Assembly (NCBI GenBank): GCA_945888515.1 | Contig: CAMDAD010000002.1 | Coordinates: 62,001 to 126,000, forward strand | Direction: 5' to 3' | Origin: Akkermansia muciniphila | GTDB taxonomy: Bacteria > Verrucomicrobiota > Verrucomicrobiia > Verrucomicrobiales > Akkermansiaceae | Length of the DNA: 64,000 nt | Shown here: positions 45,711 to 54,021 of the stretch, one piece after another | How the letters are laid out: every line of letters begins with the position of its first letter | How positions within the stretch are numbered: position 1 is the stretch's first letter | Position numbers and translations under genes: made by a program | The notes under the pieces: model-generated | What the model was told of the DNA's origin: nothing | What the model saw: the letters and a program-made list of their open reading frames with translations, nothing else | The model's database searches: none

Positions 45711-46478
45711 CTACTCAGTCTGATACGGCCACTGGGTTTTGGTCCAGAGGCCGCCGTCGATGTAGATGGTCTGGCCGGTGATGAAATCCGAGGCGTCGTC
45801 CGCCAGCATCACGACCATGCGGGCGACGTCCGCGGGCAGGCCGATGCGGCCCATGGGGGTCAGGGCGGACCAGGTGCCGGCGTAATCAGCCGATTCCTCG
45901 CGCGTGCGTTCGATCTCGATCGCTCCGGGGGCGACGCAGTTCACTCGAATGCGATACTGGCCCAGTTCACAGGCGCTCACGCGGGTGAGTTGATCGAGCC
46001 CGCCTTTCGACGCGCAATAATCGACGAGGTTGAGAAAAGGCTCTTTGTTCGCACCCGAGCCGATGTTGACGATGGAGCCACCGCGACCTTGATCTTTCAT
46101 GATCTTTCCCGCCGCCTGAGTGCAGAGAAAACTGCCCTTCAGATTGGTTTTGATGGTTTTATCCCAGTCCTCTTCCGCGAGTTCTAACAACGATGACCAC
46201 GTTTGCCGTCCGGCGTTATTGACGAGGCAATCGAGCTGTCCGAACTCGGCGATCACGGCGGCAACCATGCGTTCGACATCGGACTTTTCTCCCACATCGC
46301 CGGAGATGGTGAGACAGCGGCGGCCCTTACCCTCGATGATTTTTTTCGTTTCATCGGCACCGGCGGTATCCGAGTGGTAATGAACCGCCACATCCCATCC
46401 GGCATCCGCCAGACCGTAAGCGATGCCCCTGCCTATGCCCTTGCTTGCCCCTGTTACCAATGCAATTTTCCCATTCAT
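45711..46478 (-). CDS. short-chain dehydrogenase/reductase
   Basis: The 255-residue protein is a classical SDR: the cofactor motif TGASKGIG (9-16), LVNNAGRQ, the catalytic Tyr154-x3-Lys158 in YCASKGGLDQLTR, and the C-terminal DDASDFITGQTIYIDGGLW. The HYHSD after the second strand suggests NADP(H) preference. It resembles 3-oxoacyl-ACP reductases and sugar/alcohol dehydrogenases; the substrate cannot be fixed. It stands alone, facing the toxin gene tail to tail. Confidence 0.9.
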   Translation of the reverse strand: MNGKIALVTGASKGIGRGIAYGLADAGWDVAVHYHSDTAGADETKKIIEGKGRRCLTISGDVGEKSDVERMVAAVIAEFGQLDCLVNNAGRQTWSSLLELAEEDWDKTIKTNLKGSFLCTQAAGKIMKDQGRGGSIVNIGSGANKEPFLNLVDYCASKGGLDQLTRVSACELGQYRIRVNCVAPGAIEIERTREESADYAGTWSALTPMGRIGLPADVARMVVMLADDASDFITGQTIYIDGGLWTKTQWPYQTE

Positions 46479-46627
46479 CTTGCGGGAAATGGTAGTGAAG
46501 CGGGAACAGAGCGCAATAAGTGTTTCGCGGAATTTGTATCCGCGTCCGGGTGGCTAAGGGATGGGTGCCGAAGATCGTCGTGTTTTTTCATTGCCAATGA
46601 GCCCCAGTTGCGTGGCATGATGGCGGC

Positions 46628-46903
46628 ATGGAGGCACATGAATGGCGGGTCAAGAGCAAGGAAGAGGGAACACGCTATTTTCGGGCGACGTATCATGCGG
46701 GGGCGTGGAAATTTCAGAAAACGCTCAAGACGGATCCTGACTGGGAGCAGATCCCGCATCCGGATGCCGAATTGTGGCTGACCTTGCGCGATATTTTATG
46801 GAAACGCTACCAGCGGAAGCGGGGCTCGTGGAGCATCATCGAGAAGATCGACAAGCTGCTCGAAAAGGATTTTGGCATCAAGAGTGAGCCTGCCGATGAA
46901 TGA
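46628..46903 (+). CDS. conserved-looking small cytoplasmic protein of unknown function, coupled to bioA
   Basis: The 91-residue protein is highly charged and rich in Trp, Lys, Glu and Arg, with no signal or membrane segment: an N-terminal beta-rich stretch (TRYFRATYHAGAWKFQKTLK) and a helical second half (DAELWLTLRDILWKRYQRKRGSWSIIEKIDKLLEKDF). Its last eight bases overlap the bioA start at 46896, so translation is probably coupled. I recognise no family. The codon pattern, the overlap and the well-formed protein argue for a real gene. A role connected with biotin synthesis is only suggested by position. Confidence 0.72.
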   Translation: MEAHEWRVKSKEEGTRYFRATYHAGAWKFQKTLKTDPDWEQIPHPDAELWLTLRDILWKRYQRKRGSWSIIEKIDKLLEKDFGIKSEPADE

Positions 46904-48167
46904 TCAAACGCAGCAATGGCTTGCGTGGGATAGACGGCATTGCTGGCATCCCTTCACGGATCAGCGCGACTGGTGCGATCCGGATTTTGAGCCACTGATG
47001 TTGGTGCGTGGCGAAGGCGTGTGGTTGTGGGATTCCGAGGGGCGGCGCTACTTCGATGGCAATTCCTCGATCTGGACGAACATTCACGGTCACGCGCATC
47101 CCGTGTTGAATGCCGCGGCGCATGCGCAATTGACCGAGGTGGCGCATACCTCGTATCTGGGATTCGCCAATCCGCGTGCTTCCGAATTGGCGGCGCGGTT
47201 GTGCGGTTTTTTCCCATCCGACACGTTGACTCGGGTGTTTTTTTCCGACGATGGCTCCACCGCTGTAGAATGCGCGGTGAAAATGGCCTTGCAGTACCGG
47301 ATGCAAACCGGTGCGTCCGAGCGCACGCGCTTGGTGGCGTTTGACAATGCCTATCACGGCGACACCATGGGCGCTGCCTCGTTAGGAGGCGTGAGTTTGT
47401 TTTTCGAACGATTTCGGAAATTCGGGATGCCTGTGAGTTTCGTGCGAGACTTAGTAGAACTCAGAGCGCTGGACGCGCGCGAGATCGCTGCGGTGATCAT
47501 CGAGCCGCTAATCCAGGGCGTTAATCAAATGCGTCTTTGGCCAGCGGGCATGTTGCGCGAGCTGCGTGAATGGTGCGATGCCACCGGCGTGCATTTGATT
47601 CTGGACGAAGTGATGACAGGCTTCGGCAGGACGGGGACGATGTTCGCGTGTGAGCGAGAGGGCGTAGTACCGGATTTTCTCTGTCTCGCCAAAGGCCTCA
47701 CGGGGGGCTATTTGCCATTGGCGGCCACCATAACCACGGAGACGATCTACCGAGCGTTTGAAGGGCCGGAAAATGTTTTCTACTATGGACATAGTTACAC
47801 GGCGAATCCCTTAGGCTGTGCGGTAGCCTTGGCCAGTCTCCATGTGTTTGCAGCGGAGAAAGTGATCGAACGACTGTCGCACAGCGCAGATTTTTTCGCG
47901 CGTATCCTGCACGAGGCGTTTCCGCGGCATCAGGTCCGGGTTTGCGGGATGATCGCGGGGATTGAGCTGCGCAGGGCGGATGGCTCGGCATTTCCTGCTG
48001 AAGAAAAAACGGGGGTGAGGGTTTGTCTGGCGGCGCGAGAATTCGGATTACTGACGCGTCCGATCCGCGATACGATCGTGCTGATGCCGCCCTTGTGTGC
48101 TACGGATGAAGAGTTGGTGTTCGCAGTGGAGGCGCTGAAGAAGGCGACCATCAAACATCGATTGTAG
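46896..48167 (+). CDS. bioA: adenosylmethionine-8-amino-7-oxononanoate aminotransferase
   Basis: BioA turns KAPA into DAPA with SAM as the amino donor in biotin synthesis. The ATG at 46896 gives 423 residues. Family marks are the opening CWHPFTDQRDW (W-H-P-F-T), ANPRASELAARL, SDDGSTAVECAVKMALQYRMQ, FDNAYHGDTMGA, LILDEVMTGFGRTGTMFACE and Lys266 in CLAKGLTGGYLPLAATI as the PLP lysine. No bioB, bioD or bioF is nearby. Its 3' end overlaps the convergent EcsC-like gene by 17 bases. Confidence 0.94.
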   Translation: MNDQTQQWLAWDRRHCWHPFTDQRDWCDPDFEPLMLVRGEGVWLWDSEGRRYFDGNSSIWTNIHGHAHPVLNAAAHAQLTEVAHTSYLGFANPRASELAARLCGFFPSDTLTRVFFSDDGSTAVECAVKMALQYRMQTGASERTRLVAFDNAYHGDTMGAASLGGVSLFFERFRKFGMPVSFVRDLVELRALDAREIAAVIIEPLIQGVNQMRLWPAGMLRELREWCDATGVHLILDEVMTGFGRTGTMFACEREGVVPDFLCLAKGLTGGYLPLAATITTETIYRAFEGPENVFYYGHSYTANPLGCAVALASLHVFAAEKVIERLSHSADFFARILHEAFPRHQVRVCGMIAGIELRRADGSAFPAEEKTGVRVCLAAREFGLLTRPIRDTIVLMPPLCATDEELVFAVEALKKATIKHRL

Positions 48168-48783
48168 TGATCGGCAACGGTGGCGGATTTCCTGGCAGAA
48201 GATCGATCTCTTTTTGAAACATCTCGATGGCAGTTTTGGCGACTTGGGCGGTGTCGTAATAAGCGTATCCGCCGACACCTACGGCGCCTATGAGTGGGAG
48301 CCAGCGTGCGACACCTTTAGCGATGCCTTTTTGTGTTAGCTTGAGACCGATTTTTTTGGCAACTTGCTGCAAGGCGTGTTGAGTGGCTTCTTTCACGAGG
48401 TAGCGGTCGCCCACTCGTATCACGAGATCGCGCACTGCCATGGCGGCTCCGTGGCGAAAGATGCAGTAGAGCATTTGACTTTGCGATAGCGAACTGGTCT
48501 TGCCGTAAAGTCCGGCGAGATCGGCGACCATTTGTCCCTGGATATGCCACACCGCCATGAGTTCTGGTATGATGGTGAGCCAACCGAGCGGACCAGGAGG
48601 CAGGGCGAGGGCACCAGCGGTCGTGGCGGCTTTTGCCGCTGCGGCATTGGCGATCTGACGCGCGCGCGCGGCGGTATCAGTGATGGGAACTTCCTTCGTT
48701 TCGGGAATCCGACCGATTAATTCAAGAATCGCATCGGTGAAACGATGGTGTGTTTCCTCGGCGGGGAGTGGTGGCTTTTTCAT
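48151..48783 (-). CDS. EcsC-like protein
   Basis: The 210-residue protein has a central pattern of EcsC-family proteins: small-residue-rich amphipathic helices (AAAAKAATTAGALALPPGPLGWLTIIPELMAVWHIQGQMVADLAGLYGK) and a second hydrophobic block (WLPLIGAVGVGGYAYYDTAQVAKTA). EcsC proteins are of unknown biochemical function and are linked to exoproteins and membrane physiology in Bacillus. The 3' end overlaps bioA on the other strand by 17 bases. Confidence 0.75.
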   Translation of the reverse strand: MKKPPLPAEETHHRFTDAILELIGRIPETKEVPITDTAARARQIANAAAAKAATTAGALALPPGPLGWLTIIPELMAVWHIQGQMVADLAGLYGKTSSLSQSQMLYCIFRHGAAMAVRDLVIRVGDRYLVKEATQHALQQVAKKIGLKLTQKGIAKGVARWLPLIGAVGVGGYAYYDTAQVAKTAIEMFQKEIDLLPGNPPPLPITTIDV

Positions 48784-48799
48784 AGAGAATGGACATGTG

Positions 48800-49267
48800 T
48801 CACTCGTAAGAATGCGCGGCTTTGATCAGTCGTTCAATCGGGGTGGCAGCTTTTGTCGTGTTAAGCGTGCTGCGAAAATCAGCCGCTTCTTCGGTGCTAA
48901 GAGTGCCATTTTTATCAACATCGATGACATGGAAAAGTTTCGCTAGGTTGCCTTCGCGATCGAATCGCTTGTCCGACTCGGCGCGACTCATGAAGCCATC
49001 ACGGTTGAGATCGGCGTTGAGAAATTGCGCTTGGGTAACCTTAGGATGGAAAGTCTGCCATTCTGAAAAAGTGATCAAGCGGTCATTGTCGATGTCAATA
49101 CGGTGGAAAAACCCTTGTTTCATGTAAACATCGAATTCCTTGCGCGTGCATTTGCCATCGGAATTGGCATCGAGGCGGGTGTAGGTGTTTTCATTCGCAC
49201 ATTGGCTGAGCAAAAGGAGAGAACTGCTGGCAAGCAGTCCGCATGTGTGGGCAAAGGAAAATTTCAT
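48800..49267 (-). CDS. EF-hand lipoprotein with four calcium-binding loops
   Basis: The start at 49267 gives 155 residues with a lipoprotein signal (SSSLLLLSQC, lipid site Cys23). Four EF-hand loops follow at about 33-44 (DANSDGKCTRKE), 58-69 (DIDNDRLITFSE), 86-97 (DLNRDGFMSRAE) and 116-127 (DVDKNGTLSTEE); all have Asp at position 1 and Glu at 12. It should bind Ca outside the cytoplasm. An upstream extension of 75 codons is open but lies antisense to the divergent permease gene and is unlikely. It is divergent from the permease, so the two share a regulatory region. Confidence 0.85.
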   Translation of the reverse strand: MKFSFAHTCGLLASSSLLLLSQCANENTYTRLDANSDGKCTRKEFDVYMKQGFFHRIDIDNDRLITFSEWQTFHPKVTQAQFLNADLNRDGFMSRAESDKRFDREGNLAKLFHVIDVDKNGTLSTEEAADFRSTLNTTKAATPIERLIKAAHSYE

Positions 49268-49409
49268 AAAAAATCTTTTTGGATCGACATCTTGGTGTCT
49301 GAGGCGGAGTTGTCGAGGAAATTTCATGTGTATGATTGGCAACCGCTTAATCAGCCATGAGATGATTTTTGGATTGGAATTCCACGTGAAGCCAGTAGCT
49401 TGCGGGCAG

Positions 49410-50504
49410 ATGACTGGTGAGGCACGGCAAGACTTTGCGTTTGCGTTTTTGAGCATTCTCTTTGAGGGCGCTCCGTTCATTTTGCTAGGCACACTGATCA
49501 GCGGGTTTATTGATATCTACATGCCGCCGGGAATGATGGATCGTTTTTTGCCGCGCAATAAGACCTTGGCGGTCATCATGGCGGGCTTGATGGGGGCGGT
49601 CTTTCCAGTTTGCGAATGCGCCGTCGTGCCGGTGATCCGTCGCTTGGTGCGCAAGGGCCTGCCAGTTTCCTGTGCATTAACCTACATGCTGGCGGCACCG
49701 ATTGTGAATCCGATCACCGCACTGAGCACGTGGAAGGCATTTACTGGTCCGGTCATGATGGTGCATGGCGAGTCCATGGCGGCCCATGTGGTGATGACAG
49801 GCAGTCGGCTTGGGCTGGGACTGGTGGTGGCGGTGTTGTTAGGCCTGGTGGTGGCCCGCTTGCCGCTGATGTGGATTTTGCGCAAGAAGCTGGTGGAGGA
49901 AATTCAGTCGACTAACGCCGCGCATGATCCATCGCATTCTCACGATCATCACGACTGCTGCGGGCACTCACATGGGTCGGAAAAATCACATGCGCACAAG
50001 CACGATCACAAGCACAAGCACGATGGCTGTTGCGGGCACGATCATGTTCACGAAACGAGCGTTGCTGTTACAGGTAATCCTCGCCTAGTCGCGGCCTTTC
50101 GCTCGGCGATCAAGGATTTTGTCGATGTGGGTGTGTATTTCTCCATCGGTGTGGCGATCACTGCGCTGTTCAATACTGGTATCGCACCAGGGGCGGCGTG
50201 GCTGGATTCGCTCGCGAGTCGACAGGTAATCGCACCTGCCGCTCTCATGGCGTTGGCGTTTGTCCTCAGTCTCTGCAGCACTTCGGATGCCTTCATCGCA
50301 GCCACGCTCGATAAATTTACTTACGGAGCGAAACTTGCGTTTTTGGTGTTCGGACCGATGTTAGATTTGAAATTGCTGTTTCTCTATCAGACCGTACTGC
50401 GGCGGAAATTTATCGTGTGGATGGCGCTGGGCTTGTTTGTCGTGATTGGTGCGGCGGCTGTGGGCTTTCAATGGTATTTGAACAATCAATTGACGTTGCC
50501 GTGA
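49410..50504 (+). CDS. putative metal-handling permease (COG0701/DUF318 type) with His/Cys-rich loop
   Basis: From the ATG at 49410 the protein has 364 residues and about eight hydrophobic segments. It has the permease marks FAFLSILFEGAPFILLGTLISGFID, AVFPVCECAVVPVIRRLVRKG and AAPIVNPITALSTW, as in the SO_0444/YraQ-type permeases. A central cytoplasmic or periplasmic loop (about residues 168-215) is packed with His and Cys, with two similar blocks HHDCCGHSHG and HDGCCGHDHVHE, which strongly suggests divalent metal binding (Zn, Cu or Ni). Direction of transport is unknown. The true start may be 49362 or 49332; the chosen one gives 11 residues before the first helix. It is coupled to the next gene. 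Confidence 0.82.
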   Translation: MTGEARQDFAFAFLSILFEGAPFILLGTLISGFIDIYMPPGMMDRFLPRNKTLAVIMAGLMGAVFPVCECAVVPVIRRLVRKGLPVSCALTYMLAAPIVNPITALSTWKAFTGPVMMVHGESMAAHVVMTGSRLGLGLVVAVLLGLVVARLPLMWILRKKLVEEIQSTNAAHDPSHSHDHHDCCGHSHGSEKSHAHKHDHKHKHDGCCGHDHVHETSVAVTGNPRLVAAFRSAIKDFVDVGVYFSIGVAITALFNTGIAPGAAWLDSLASRQVIAPAALMALAFVLSLCSTSDAFIAATLDKFTYGAKLAFLVFGPMLDLKLLFLYQTVLRRKFIVWMALGLFVVIGAAAVGFQWYLNNQLTLP

Positions 50505-51319
50505 AGCTGAAATTTCAACGCATTTTGTTTTCTCTCATCGTGCTGATTTGGGCATCGGTGATGTTGTATTTCTTTACGACTGGTCGGATTGGGAAATACC
50601 TCGCACCGGATTTCCGGCCTCTGGCTCTCTACGGTGGTCTGGGCTTGGCGGTGATGGGCTTGTTTGTCTTGCTGACAGCAGGCGAGTCGGCCAGTTGCGG
50701 CCATGATCATAGCGAGGGAGATCCACATGATCATGAAGCAAGTGAGATGCATCCTCTCACCTCAATGTGTTTCATGCTCGCACCGCTGTTGTTTGCGGTG
50801 GCATCGACCAAAGATGGATTCTCCGTGCAAGCGCTTTCTCGTAAGGCTTTGTTTGATGCTCCACTCAGCAATTCGGTATTTCTCGCGCAGGATCTGCCGC
50901 CACTGACCCTCGAGGAAATAGAAAAAACGCATCGCAAGAATGAGTCGGGGTGTTATGAGTTCAATCTGATGGAGTTGTATTTCGCAGTCGGTGATCCGGA
51001 GTTGCAGAAATTGATCGACGGGATGAAGGTCGAGACCGAGGGTCGGCTGGTCATGGAAAAAGAAAATAACGAGTCGGGTAAGCGCCGGCGGTTGTATCGT
51101 CTTTTCATCACTTGCTGCGCCGCCGATGCAAGAGCCGTGCCCATCATTCTCGATTTCGGTGACACAACGATACCCACTTTGGAAGAAAACGCTTGGGTCA
51201 AGGTCTCTGGCGTGGTGACATTTCCCGTCGAACGCGGCGCCGCGCAGGTCGTGTTGCAAACCGCGACATGCGAGCCGAAAGAAGCACCGTGGGAAGAGAG
51301 CTTCATGCGGAATAATTGA
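50501..51319 (+). CDS. TIGR03943/DUF1980-type partner of the permease
   Basis: The GTG at 50501 overlaps the permease stop (GTGA), giving 272 residues; an ATG at 50471 is the alternative. Two membrane helices come first (ILFSLIVLIWASVMLYFF; LALYGGLGLAVMGLFVLLTAG), then a His-rich loop (CGHDHSEGDPHDHEASEMHP), a third hydrophobic segment and a soluble domain with FITCCAADARAVPI and WVKVSGVVTFP, which matches the C-terminal part of this family. In many bacteria these proteins sit next to COG0701 permeases. Together they probably form a metal transport or delivery complex. Confidence 0.85.
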   Translation: MKLKFQRILFSLIVLIWASVMLYFFTTGRIGKYLAPDFRPLALYGGLGLAVMGLFVLLTAGESASCGHDHSEGDPHDHEASEMHPLTSMCFMLAPLLFAVASTKDGFSVQALSRKALFDAPLSNSVFLAQDLPPLTLEEIEKTHRKNESGCYEFNLMELYFAVGDPELQKLIDGMKVETEGRLVMEKENNESGKRRRLYRLFITCCAADARAVPIILDFGDTTIPTLEENAWVKVSGVVTFPVERGAAQVVLQTATCEPKEAPWEESFMRNN

Positions 51320-51508
51320 GTCGATGGACGGTTCTTCGGATGTTTGGCGAGTGACATCGGAGAAATGCTGCACGATAAGGTGATCGAATGGTATCGATGA
51401 GAGAAAGTGAGGAACCGAACAGGCGAAGGCGACGAATCCATTCTGCGCGTGGACTGGAATGCATTTGCCATGGACTTTGCGGATGGGATCGTTTATGGAT
51501 CGCCCGTC

Positions 51509-53050
51509 ATGGCAAAGAAACCAGTAGTTTTGATCATACGCGATGGATGGGGTGTGAATCCCGGTGGCAGGGAAACGGCTCAACAGGACGGCAATGCCAC
51601 CTTGCTCGCGCACACGCCATTTCACGATGAACTCTACGCAAACTACCCGCAGAGTCGGCTTTCTGCGAGCGGGATGGATGTGGGATTACCGGATGGACAA
51701 ATGGGTAATAGCGAGGTCGGTCACCTGAATCTCGGTGCCGGGCGCATCGTTTACCAGGACCTGACCCGGATCAATAAATCCATTGCCGATCGTGAACTGG
51801 AACAAAATGCCAATCTGCAGGCAGCTTTTTCCAAGGCGAAAGAAAGCCGACTGCATTTGATTGGGCTCGTTAGCGATGGTGGTGTGCATTCGCATCAGGA
51901 TCACCTCATTGCCCTTGCAGAAATGGCGAAACGTGCCGGAGTCACCGACACACTGATCCATGCTATTACCGATGGGCGCGATACGTCGCCTACCAGCGGT
52001 GCGGGCTACTTGAATGATGTGGAAAAACGTCTCATCGGCACTGACGCCAAAATTGCAACTGTGATAGGTCGTTATTTTGCGATGGATCGTGATAAACGAT
52101 GGGAGAGAAACAAGCTTGCTTGGGATGCGATTGTGCTCGGTCGCGGCGAAATTTCTTCCGTTTCTCCGTCTGCCGCTGTGCAGGCTGCGTATGCGCAGGA
52201 TGCCCGTGGTGATGAATTTCTCCAACCGTTGATTTTCTCCCATGCCGACGAGCAGCGCGTTCGCGATGGTGATGTGTTTTTGTGGTTCAATTACCGTAGT
52301 GACCGCACGCGGCAGCTCACCGATGCGTTTCTGCATGAGGGTTTCGATGGCTTCGATCGCGAGGTCACGCCGCAGGTGCATTACGTCACACTGACGCGCT
52401 ACGGCGATTACGATTGCCCGGTGATCTTCGAACCACAGTCCCTTAAAATGATTCTTGGCGAGGCGGTGGCTCAGGCTGGGCTCACGCAGCTGCGCTGTGC
52501 CGAAACAGAGAAATATCCTCACGTAACGTTTTTCTTTAATGGTGGTGTGGAGCCTCCTAATCCTGGTGAAGATCGCTACCTCGCCATCAGCCCGAAAGAG
52601 GTGGCAACCTATGATTTCAAACCTCAGATGAGTGGTCCCGATGTTGCCTTTGAGGTATATCGTCGTATGGAACACTACGATCTGGTGATTGTGAACTTTG
52701 CCAATCCCGACATGGTCGGTCACACTGGCGTGGTGGAAGCGGGCATTCATGCTTGTGAGACGATTGATCTCGGCGTGCGCTTACTGGTGGAGCGCGCACT
52801 GGCGCTCGGCGGTAAGTTGTTGATTACTGCCGATCACGGTAACTGCGAGTTGATGCGCAATCCCGACGGTTCCCCTCACACTGCGCATACGACGAATCTG
52901 GTGCATTGTCTTTATGTCGCGGCTGATGCGGATCAATACCATTTGAAAAATGGTATCCTCGCTGATGTGGCACCGACCTTGCTTGACATGTTAGGTGTGT
53001 CACAGCCAGCGGAAATGACCGGCAAGTCATTACTTCAGCGGAAAGCCTAA
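51509..53050 (+). CDS. gpmI: 2,3-bisphosphoglycerate-independent phosphoglycerate mutase
   Basis: GpmI interconverts 3- and 2-phosphoglycerate in glycolysis using two metal ions. The ATG at 51509 gives 513 residues. Visible sites are Asp12 (IIRDGWG), the phospho-accepting Ser68 in GQMGNSEVGHLNLGAGRIV, HAITDGRDTSP, NFANPDMVGHTG and ITADHGNCELM with the metal ligands. The frame is open 34 codons further upstream, but that part is not family-like. It is followed by trmL after 13 bases. Confidence 0.95.
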   Translation: MAKKPVVLIIRDGWGVNPGGRETAQQDGNATLLAHTPFHDELYANYPQSRLSASGMDVGLPDGQMGNSEVGHLNLGAGRIVYQDLTRINKSIADRELEQNANLQAAFSKAKESRLHLIGLVSDGGVHSHQDHLIALAEMAKRAGVTDTLIHAITDGRDTSPTSGAGYLNDVEKRLIGTDAKIATVIGRYFAMDRDKRWERNKLAWDAIVLGRGEISSVSPSAAVQAAYAQDARGDEFLQPLIFSHADEQRVRDGDVFLWFNYRSDRTRQLTDAFLHEGFDGFDREVTPQVHYVTLTRYGDYDCPVIFEPQSLKMILGEAVAQAGLTQLRCAETEKYPHVTFFFNGGVEPPNPGEDRYLAISPKEVATYDFKPQMSGPDVAFEVYRRMEHYDLVIVNFANPDMVGHTGVVEAGIHACETIDLGVRLLVERALALGGKLLITADHGNCELMRNPDGSPHTAHTTNLVHCLYVAADADQYHLKNGILADVAPTLLDMLGVSQPAEMTGKSLLQRKA

Positions 53051-53063
53051 TCCATTCGCGGTT

Positions 53064-53528
53064 ATGTTTTCTATCGTTCTCGTCGCTCCGGAGATTCCGC
53101 ATAACGCCGGCGCAGCAGGTCGATTGGCTCTCGCCACTGGCTCGAAACTTCATCTCGTCAAGCCTCTCGGTTTTTCGTTAGAAGATAAATACGTTCGCCG
53201 CACGGGGCTCGATTACTGGAAAGACGTCGATCTGCAGGTATGGGAGTCGTTCGAAGAATTACAGCAATCGGCGGGAGCGGACGCGCGCTTCTGGTATCTC
53301 AGCACGAAGGCAAAGCGCGGCTTATGGGAAGTGCCATTTGCTCACGGCGACTATTTGGTCTTCGGATGTGAGGGCCGCGGGCTGCCGGAATCGGTGGTGT
53401 ATGGTGCGGGCGATCAAGCTTTGAAAATCCCGATGCAACAGGGTAGCACGCGAAGCCTGAACTTATCCACAGCAGTGGCGATTGTTTTATATGAGGCCGT
53501 TCGACAAGTGGGATTCGAAAATCGCTAA
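53064..53528 (+). CDS. trmL: tRNA (cytidine/uridine-2'-O-)-methyltransferase TrmL
   Basis: TrmL methylates the 2'-OH of position 34 in certain leucine tRNAs. The 154-residue protein is a minimal SPOUT enzyme: FSIVLVAPEIPHNAGAAGRLA, DYLVFGCEGRGLPESVV and IPMQQGSTRSLNLSTAVAIVLYEAVRQ, forming the SAM-binding knot. It lies 13 bases after gpmI and is probably co-transcribed. Confidence 0.93.
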   Translation: MFSIVLVAPEIPHNAGAAGRLALATGSKLHLVKPLGFSLEDKYVRRTGLDYWKDVDLQVWESFEELQQSAGADARFWYLSTKAKRGLWEVPFAHGDYLVFGCEGRGLPESVVYGAGDQALKIPMQQGSTRSLNLSTAVAIVLYEAVRQVGFENR

Positions 53529-53568
53529 GATCGATTCCCGTCAAGCGATCACATCGCGTATTGCTACA

Positions 53569-53877
53569 TTAGACGTGCGAAAAAAGTTCGCGCATGTAGG
53601 GCAGCGAGTAAATGCCCGTTGAGTGTCCGTCCTGCCAAAAAAGCTGTAACGCATAGGATCCCACTGGCGTGATTTGGTGCAAGTGCGTGGAGTTTTCCTT
53701 CAGTTCGACCTTGGGACGAACGACTCGACCCATCGCATCTGGTTCGCCCTGACAGGCTGCGCAGGGACAAGCGCGACGAAGAAGGGGCAAAGGAAGATAA
53801 ATCTCCACTCCATCGTTAAAATTGAGGCACAATTCCTCCCCAATCACAGCCATGGTTTCAATTGCTAAGGATTTCAT
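53569..53877 (-). CDS. DUF971-domain protein
   Basis: The 102-residue protein consists of one DUF971 (gamma-butyrobetaine hydroxylase N-terminal-like) domain: ELCLNFNDGVEIYLPLPLLRRACPCAACQ, PVGSYALQLFWQDGHSTGIYSLPYMREL. The C-x-C-x2-C cluster (RACPCAAC) and the following His can bind zinc. In bacteria this domain often goes with Fe-S cluster assembly genes such as Mrp; none are adjacent here. The function is not known. Confidence 0.9.
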   Translation of the reverse strand: MKSLAIETMAVIGEELCLNFNDGVEIYLPLPLLRRACPCAACQGEPDAMGRVVRPKVELKENSTHLHQITPVGSYALQLFWQDGHSTGIYSLPYMRELFSHV

Positions 53878-54021
53878 GAGTGCAAGTTACGTTTGATGAA
53901 GATCAGATGCAAATGGTTTATCGCTGGAGATGAGAAAGATGAACAATCTATGAGCACAGATCCTAAAGAATCTTATCATACGATTTTCATGACTCTTTTT
54001 TCTATATTGAGTCTAAAAAAA

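Noticed and set aside
46475-46759. 95-residue frame opposite the small gene before bioA
   Set aside because: It overlaps the better supported plus-strand gene, has no motif and looks like a shadow.
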